Shown: positions 32,430-35,418 of the stretch, piece after piece | Layout of the letters: the number at the start of each line of letters is the position of its first letter | Numbering within the stretch: position 1 is the stretch's first letter | Virus record (IMG/VR): IMGVR_UViG_3300020125_000100 | Coordinates: 1-35,418 of that record | Reading direction: 5' to 3' (one strand) | DNA: 35,418 bases | From: a virus | The notes under the pieces: generated by a model | Seen by the model: only the letters and a program-made list of their open reading frames with translations | Told to the model about the DNA's origin: nothing | Database searches by the model: none | Translations under genes and position numbers: made by a program

Positions 32430-33332
32430 ATGACTGCTAAAATTCAAGCGCTTGAGGGAACAGCATGGGTATTAGATACCACGCTTAATACTATTGATGA
32501 CAACAGTATCCCAGTGTCTAAATTAGTCGGTAGTGATATAGTTTTAGTAGAATCTCAAGTTACTAATCTTGTAACGGATTTAGCCAGTAAGATTTCTGGC
32601 AATCAGTCTATAACGCTATCAGGTGATGCAACAGGCTCTGGAACTACTGCAATAGCTGTGACATTAGCAAATACTGCTGTCAGTGCTAATTCTTATGGTT
32701 CTGCAACCACATCTCCCACCTATACTGTAGATGCAAAAGGTCGTTTAACAGCTGCAAGTTCCGTCACAATTACTCCGGCGTTTTCATCTATTACTAGTAA
32801 ACCCACAACATTAGCAGGCTATGGTATTACTGATGCTGTTTCTACATCGACATCATTAAGCGGAGATGTTAGTGGGGCATATAATGCAACGGTATTAGCA
32901 AGTGTAGGAACTGCTGGCACTTACACAACTGTCACAACAGATGCTAAAGGTAGAGTTACTGCCGGAACAATGACAACACCTGCAACTGCAACAAGAACCA
33001 TTCAAACTGTTGCAGCTGCTGCTAATGGTTGGCAATTAAGTTCCACTCGTGTCTCCATGGCATCATATAGTGTAAGAATTACAGGCAATCTCAATGTCGA
33101 GGGAGTGGTAGTAATTGAAGTCAATCCTGCAAATACCGCAGTTGCCGCGGCATGGGTTGAGCAGGGACGTGTAGGAGTAGGTCAATCTGGCGGTATATCA
33201 GTGCCAACTAATATTGGAACAGTGCAAGTTAGCTGTTTTATACCCGCTGGATCTTTTGTAAGAATTAGAAGTATTAATGTTTCAGGAACACCAGCATTTT
33301 CATATCAAAGTGGACAAGAGACTTTATTTTAA
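32430..33332 (+). CDS. Tail fibre protein, 300 residues
   Basis: A helical head, then LSGDATGSGTTAIAVTLANT, TYTVDAKGRLTAASSVTITP and LSGDVSGAYNATVLASVGTAG, TTVTTDAKGRVTAGTMTTPA. The two VDAKGRLTAA / TDAKGRVTAG units form a repeat frequent in phage fibres. The end ASVNVSGTPAFSYQ-like tip (FVRIRSINVSGTPAFSYQSG) may be the receptor tip. It starts 3 bases after the spike gene stop. Confidence 0.78.
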   Translation: MTAKIQALEGTAWVLDTTLNTIDDNSIPVSKLVGSDIVLVESQVTNLVTDLASKISGNQSITLSGDATGSGTTAIAVTLANTAVSANSYGSATTSPTYTVDAKGRLTAASSVTITPAFSSITSKPTTLAGYGITDAVSTSTSLSGDVSGAYNATVLASVGTAGTYTTVTTDAKGRVTAGTMTTPATATRTIQTVAAAANGWQLSSTRVSMASYSVRITGNLNVEGVVVIEVNPANTAVAAAWVEQGRVGVGQSGGISVPTNIGTVQVSCFIPAGSFVRIRSINVSGTPAFSYQSGQETLF

Positions 33333-33344
33333 GGAAAAAATAAA

Positions 33345-33977
33345 ATGGCAACAGTAACTATTCCAAATTTACCACTTGTAACAACACCAACATTATCAGA
33401 TGTCATGCCATTAGATCAATCCGTAGTGACTTATAAAGTTTCATTAACACAATTGCAGACCACTATGGGGTTTAGCGGCGGGATATTGCCTTTGGCATCA
33501 GGTGGAACCAATAGCAACCTAACGGCTGTTAATGGTGGCATTGTTTATTCCAACGCATCCGGATTCCAGATAACATCAGCAGCTAATTATGGGCATCTTG
33601 TAACTACAAATGCAGGGGTTCCGTTTCTATCTGCAACAGGCGCATTGACTTCGTATGTTGCGGTAACAACTACATCCCATCAAATGGAAACCAATATTGG
33701 GTACATTGCCAACAATGCCGCATTAGTCACTCTTACGCTTCCTGTAACGGCCGCTGTAGGAACTCTGCTGTCAGTTCAGGGGTTAGGTGCGGGTGGCTGG
33801 CTAATATCCCAGAATGTCTCTCAGGTAATACATGACGGGGCATCTCCAACAACAGTCGGCGTTGGTGGCAGTCTTGCGTCAACCAATAGATATGATAGCT
33901 TAAATTTGATATGCATTGTTGCTGATACGGAATTTGCTGTATTAGGAAAAGAACAAGGTACCTTAACCATTGTATAA
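33345..33977 (+). CDS. Tail fibre protein, 210 residues
   Basis: MATVTIPNLPLVTTPTLSDV and a PLASGGTNSNLTAVNGGIVY then SNASGFQITSAANYGHLVTT repeat-like middle lead to a beta-rich end (LTLPVTAAVGTLLSVQGLGAG, FAVLGKEQGTLTIV) of a type seen in many phage and prophage fibres. AAGGAAAAAA precedes the start. Likely the receptor-facing part of another fibre. Confidence 0.78.
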   Translation: MATVTIPNLPLVTTPTLSDVMPLDQSVVTYKVSLTQLQTTMGFSGGILPLASGGTNSNLTAVNGGIVYSNASGFQITSAANYGHLVTTNAGVPFLSATGALTSYVAVTTTSHQMETNIGYIANNAALVTLTLPVTAAVGTLLSVQGLGAGGWLISQNVSQVIHDGASPTTVGVGGSLASTNRYDSLNLICIVADTEFAVLGKEQGTLTIV

Positions 33978-33995
33978 CTTAATAGGAAGATAATC

Positions 33996-34151
33996 ATGGC
34001 CCGTAAAACTGAACATCATAAACGCGCAGCGCATCATATGGAACAGGCTGCTAAGCATCATGAAAAAGCGAAAGAGCATATGGCTAAAGTGCATGAAGAG
34101 AAAGAAGTTAAGTTAATCAAGAAAATGGGGAACATGCACAAAGGTAAATAA
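33996..34151 (+). CDS. His/Lys-rich helical protein, 51 residues
   Basis: MARKTEHHKRAAHHMEQAAKHH, then EKAKEHMAKVHEEKEVKLIKK. One long charged helix with seven or more His residues. AGGAAG before the start. Last gene of the late operon; converges with the leftward set. Similar short His-rich proteins occur at the end of podovirus tail regions; role unknown. Confidence 0.65.
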   Translation: MARKTEHHKRAAHHMEQAAKHHEKAKEHMAKVHEEKEVKLIKKMGNMHKGK

Positions 34152-34182
34152 ATTGATGCCAGTAGGTTTAGGCTTGCTGGAT

Positions 34183-34272
34183 TCATTTAAGGACCATCCA
34201 TAACATTAAACATACTAAAAATGTAGAACAAATATATTCTGTGCATTTTACTATACATTCATATTCTGTCAT
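34183..34272 (-). CDS. Cys-rich membrane peptide, 29 residues
   Basis: MTEYECIVKCTEYICSTFLV then CLMLWMVLK: four Cys and a hydrophobic C-terminal half, able to enter the membrane. Its start overlaps the previous stop (ATGA). Last in the leftward operon. Small, so only moderately supported. Confidence 0.45.
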   Translation of the reverse strand: MTEYECIVKCTEYICSTFLVCLMLWMVLK

Positions 34273-34427
34273 TTTAACTTCTCTATTTCTAGATCAAAAA
34301 ACTTATCCATTTGTTGTTGATAATCTCGTAATAAATTAACTATTTGGTCAATAGAACGATTACGTCCATCTCGTTGGCCTTGGTTATATGATTGTAAATT
34401 CATATTTGTTATTTCTTCATTTGTCAT
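34269..34427 (-). CDS. Hypothetical protein, 52 residues
   Basis: MTNEEITNMNLQSYNQGQRDG, then NRSIDQIVNLLRDYQQQMDK and FFDLEIEKLK: soluble, helical, probably a coiled coil. Both ends overlap neighbours by 4 bases. Not recognised. Confidence 0.6.
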   Translation of the reverse strand: MTNEEITNMNLQSYNQGQRDGRNRSIDQIVNLLRDYQQQMDKFFDLEIEKLK

Positions 34428-34588
34428 TTAATCATCTCTATAAATTTTTCTAGTATATGACGTGGGATATCAATTTTAATAAGACAATCATTAGTGTTTT
34501 CAATAAATACTACTTTTCCATCATTACTGTACTTGAGTACAAATTCTCTCTCACGATCAGTTACTGATAATTCGTAAATCATTTTCAT
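34424..34588 (-). CDS. Hypothetical protein, 54 residues
   Basis: MKMIYELSVTDREREFVLKY, then DGKVVFIENTNDCLIKIDIP and a helix. Beta strands followed by one helix. Start 34588 overlaps the previous stop (ATGA); 34582 is also possible, and an earlier ATG at 34606 is less likely. Not recognised. Confidence 0.6.
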   Translation of the reverse strand: MKMIYELSVTDREREFVLKYSNDGKVVFIENTNDCLIKIDIPRHILEKFIEMIK

Positions 34589-34698
34589 ATTCCAAATAAA
34601 TAACAAATAGAAAACTTAACAAAGTCAGCCACTATAAATGTGCCCACAATAAGTGCACACACACCCCAATATAATTGTGCCGATTCTTCAATATCCAT
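34585..34698 (-). CDS. Membrane peptide, 37 residues
   Basis: MDIEESAQLYWGVCALIVGT then FIVADFVKFSICYLFGI: an acidic head and one or two hydrophobic segments. AGGAG lies six bases before the ATG at 34698. It opens the short set of four overlapping genes after the GC-rich gap. Perhaps an envelope-acting peptide. Confidence 0.55.
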   Translation of the reverse strand: MDIEESAQLYWGVCALIVGTFIVADFVKFSICYLFGI

Positions 34699-34705
34699 TT
34701 TCATC

Positions 34706-34896
34706 TCCTAAATGGCGACCACTACATCCGTAGGCTCTATGGTGCTGGGAAGTCTGCTGCAGCATATCTCAGGTAGTCATAGAGGTCGGCTCGATCTATT
34801 TGGCCCGATCTTCATGGTCATAATATGGCGAAAACACCCATCGGGAAGATTCTACGCGCAACGCAGCTTCAGTTTGATGGGTGTCTTCAATGCGCT
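34706..34896 (-). other. GC-rich structured gap within the early operon
   Basis: About 190 bases without a convincing gene, much richer in G and C than its surroundings. It has strong inverted repeats: ACACCCATC (34834-34842) with GATGGGTGT (34876-34884), 9 perfect pairs enclosing GAAG/CTTC and GCG/CGC; and CTCTATG (34735-34741) with CATAGAG (34778-34784), 7 pairs. Read leftward, the first stem ends GATGGGTGTTTT, a little like a terminator. It could be a small RNA, a processed leader for the four tiny genes, or a packaging or replication site. Confidence 0.5.
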
Positions 34897-35262
34897 TTAA
34901 TGTTTACTTTGCTTTTCTTCTTCTTGAATTTTCTTTAAAAAACTTTCTTTCAAATGATTCATAAGTTTATCGTCTTGTATTCTTTTTATTTCATTTTCGT
35001 ATTCTTCCATTTCATAATGCAATGGCGTATCTTTTATATCAGTTTTAAGATTATATTTATTAGTAACATCATTCGTTATCACTATTACGCGCATATCTAA
35101 ATCAAATATTGCAATAGTACCGCCATTGATTCTTTTACCTTCTTTATCTACAAGATTTAATATTATATCTTCATTTTTATCATAGATTAATTTTAAAAAG
35201 TATTGTGATTCATTGGTTTCATTATTTGCTTCTTCTGACCATACTTTTAATTTTGTGTACAT
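34897..35262 (-). CDS. 121-residue segment joined in frame to the SSB-like protein
   Basis: Read alone, it starts MYTKLKVWSEEANNETNESQ and ends EEEKQSKH. The first 80 residues look like strands (YFLKLIYDKNEDIILNLVDK, GTIAIFDLDMRVIVITND) and the rest is a charged helix (KRIQDDKLMNHLKESFLKK). The frame is open to the window end and, on the circle, back to the SSB-like start at 460 with no stop. AAGGAAAG sits eight bases before this ATG, so both a fused 284-residue protein and a separate 121-residue protein are possible. Confidence 0.65.
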   Translation of the reverse strand: MYTKLKVWSEEANNETNESQYFLKLIYDKNEDIILNLVDKEGKRINGGTIAIFDLDMRVIVITNDVTNKYNLKTDIKDTPLHYEMEEYENEIKRIQDDKLMNHLKESFLKKIQEEEKQSKH

Positions 35263-35291
35263 TTTTGTGCTTTCCTTGGTTGATGGTAATA

Positions 35292-35418
35292 AAAATGGAA
35301 TATCATCATTGAATTCATCTTCAATCTTAGCGCTAGGTAATGGCTTGCCAAGTATCGAAATGACTTTTTCTGATTTAACATAATCTTTTACTGCATTCTT
35401 ATCTGCATAGAACCCACC
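35292..35418. repeat. Terminal direct repeat, right copy
   Basis: Identical to 1-127; the same sequence read twice at the ends of a circular assembly. It lies inside the reading frame of the SSB-like protein. Confidence 0.93.

Noticed and set aside
34735-34784. Possible tRNA from the CTCTATG/CATAGAG stem
   Set aside because: Only 50 bases, no cloverleaf and no T-loop; not a tRNA.
34712-34900. 62-codon plus-strand frame in the GC-rich gap
   Set aside because: No ribosome site, unusual composition and strong inverted repeats across it; better explained as structured non-coding sequence.

Overview
This window is the complete genome of a short-tailed (P22-like) double-stranded DNA phage. The first 127 bases (1-127) recur exactly at 35292-35418. 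A repeat of exactly that length is what an assembler leaves at the ends of a circular contig, so the unique genome is a circle of about 35,291 bp and one gene crosses the join. The sequence is AT-rich and densely packed, with many 4-base ATGA stop/start overlaps. The host cannot be read from the sequence: clear AGGA-type ribosome sites and sigma70-like promoters fit a proteobacterium, probably a gammaproteobacterium, but this is inference. No integrase, CI-type repressor, tRNA, CRISPR array or partition gene was seen.

Layout. (1) A leftward early operon starts at a promoter near 2846-2873 and crosses the join to 34183. It carries two ribbon-helix-helix regulators, a CCDC90/DUF1640-like coiled-coil membrane protein, small unknowns, a Sak4-like RecA-fold recombinase, a DUF669/SSB-like protein that runs in frame into a 121-residue downstream segment, a GC-rich structured gap (34706-34896), and four tiny genes chained by ATGA overlaps. 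(2) A rightward replication block (2891-5931) has a RepA-like helicase/ATPase, an array of about ten GCGATC repeats in an AT-rich gap (4593-4947, candidate origin), small unknowns and a VRR-NUC nuclease. (3) A rightward lysis block (6061-6944) has a zinc-ribbon microprotein, a T4-type lysozyme and a holin-like protein, followed by a 69-residue gene whose ribosome site lies in a hairpin. (4) A second leftward block of six small genes (7150-8269), including a third ribbon-helix-helix protein, is driven by a strong promoter with a palindrome between its -35 and -10 boxes. (5) The long rightward late region (8478-34151) holds the terminase small subunit, an inserted antisense HNH endonuclease, small head-region genes, a NrdR-like zinc ribbon, the terminase large subunit, a run of small unknowns ending in a ParS/MbcA-like domain, portal, scaffold, P22-type coat, gp4-like and gp10-like tail accessory proteins, three probable ejection proteins, and seven tail-fibre/spike-type genes.

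How it works together. The recombination pair and helicase would copy and recombine the genome from the repeat array. The late genes build a T=7-type P22-like capsid closed by gp4/gp10-type proteins. The varied fibre cassette would set host range. The most unusual parts are non-coding: the GATC-rich array, compact structured RNA candidates directly in front of the portal and scaffold genes, and the GC-rich structured gap in the early operon.
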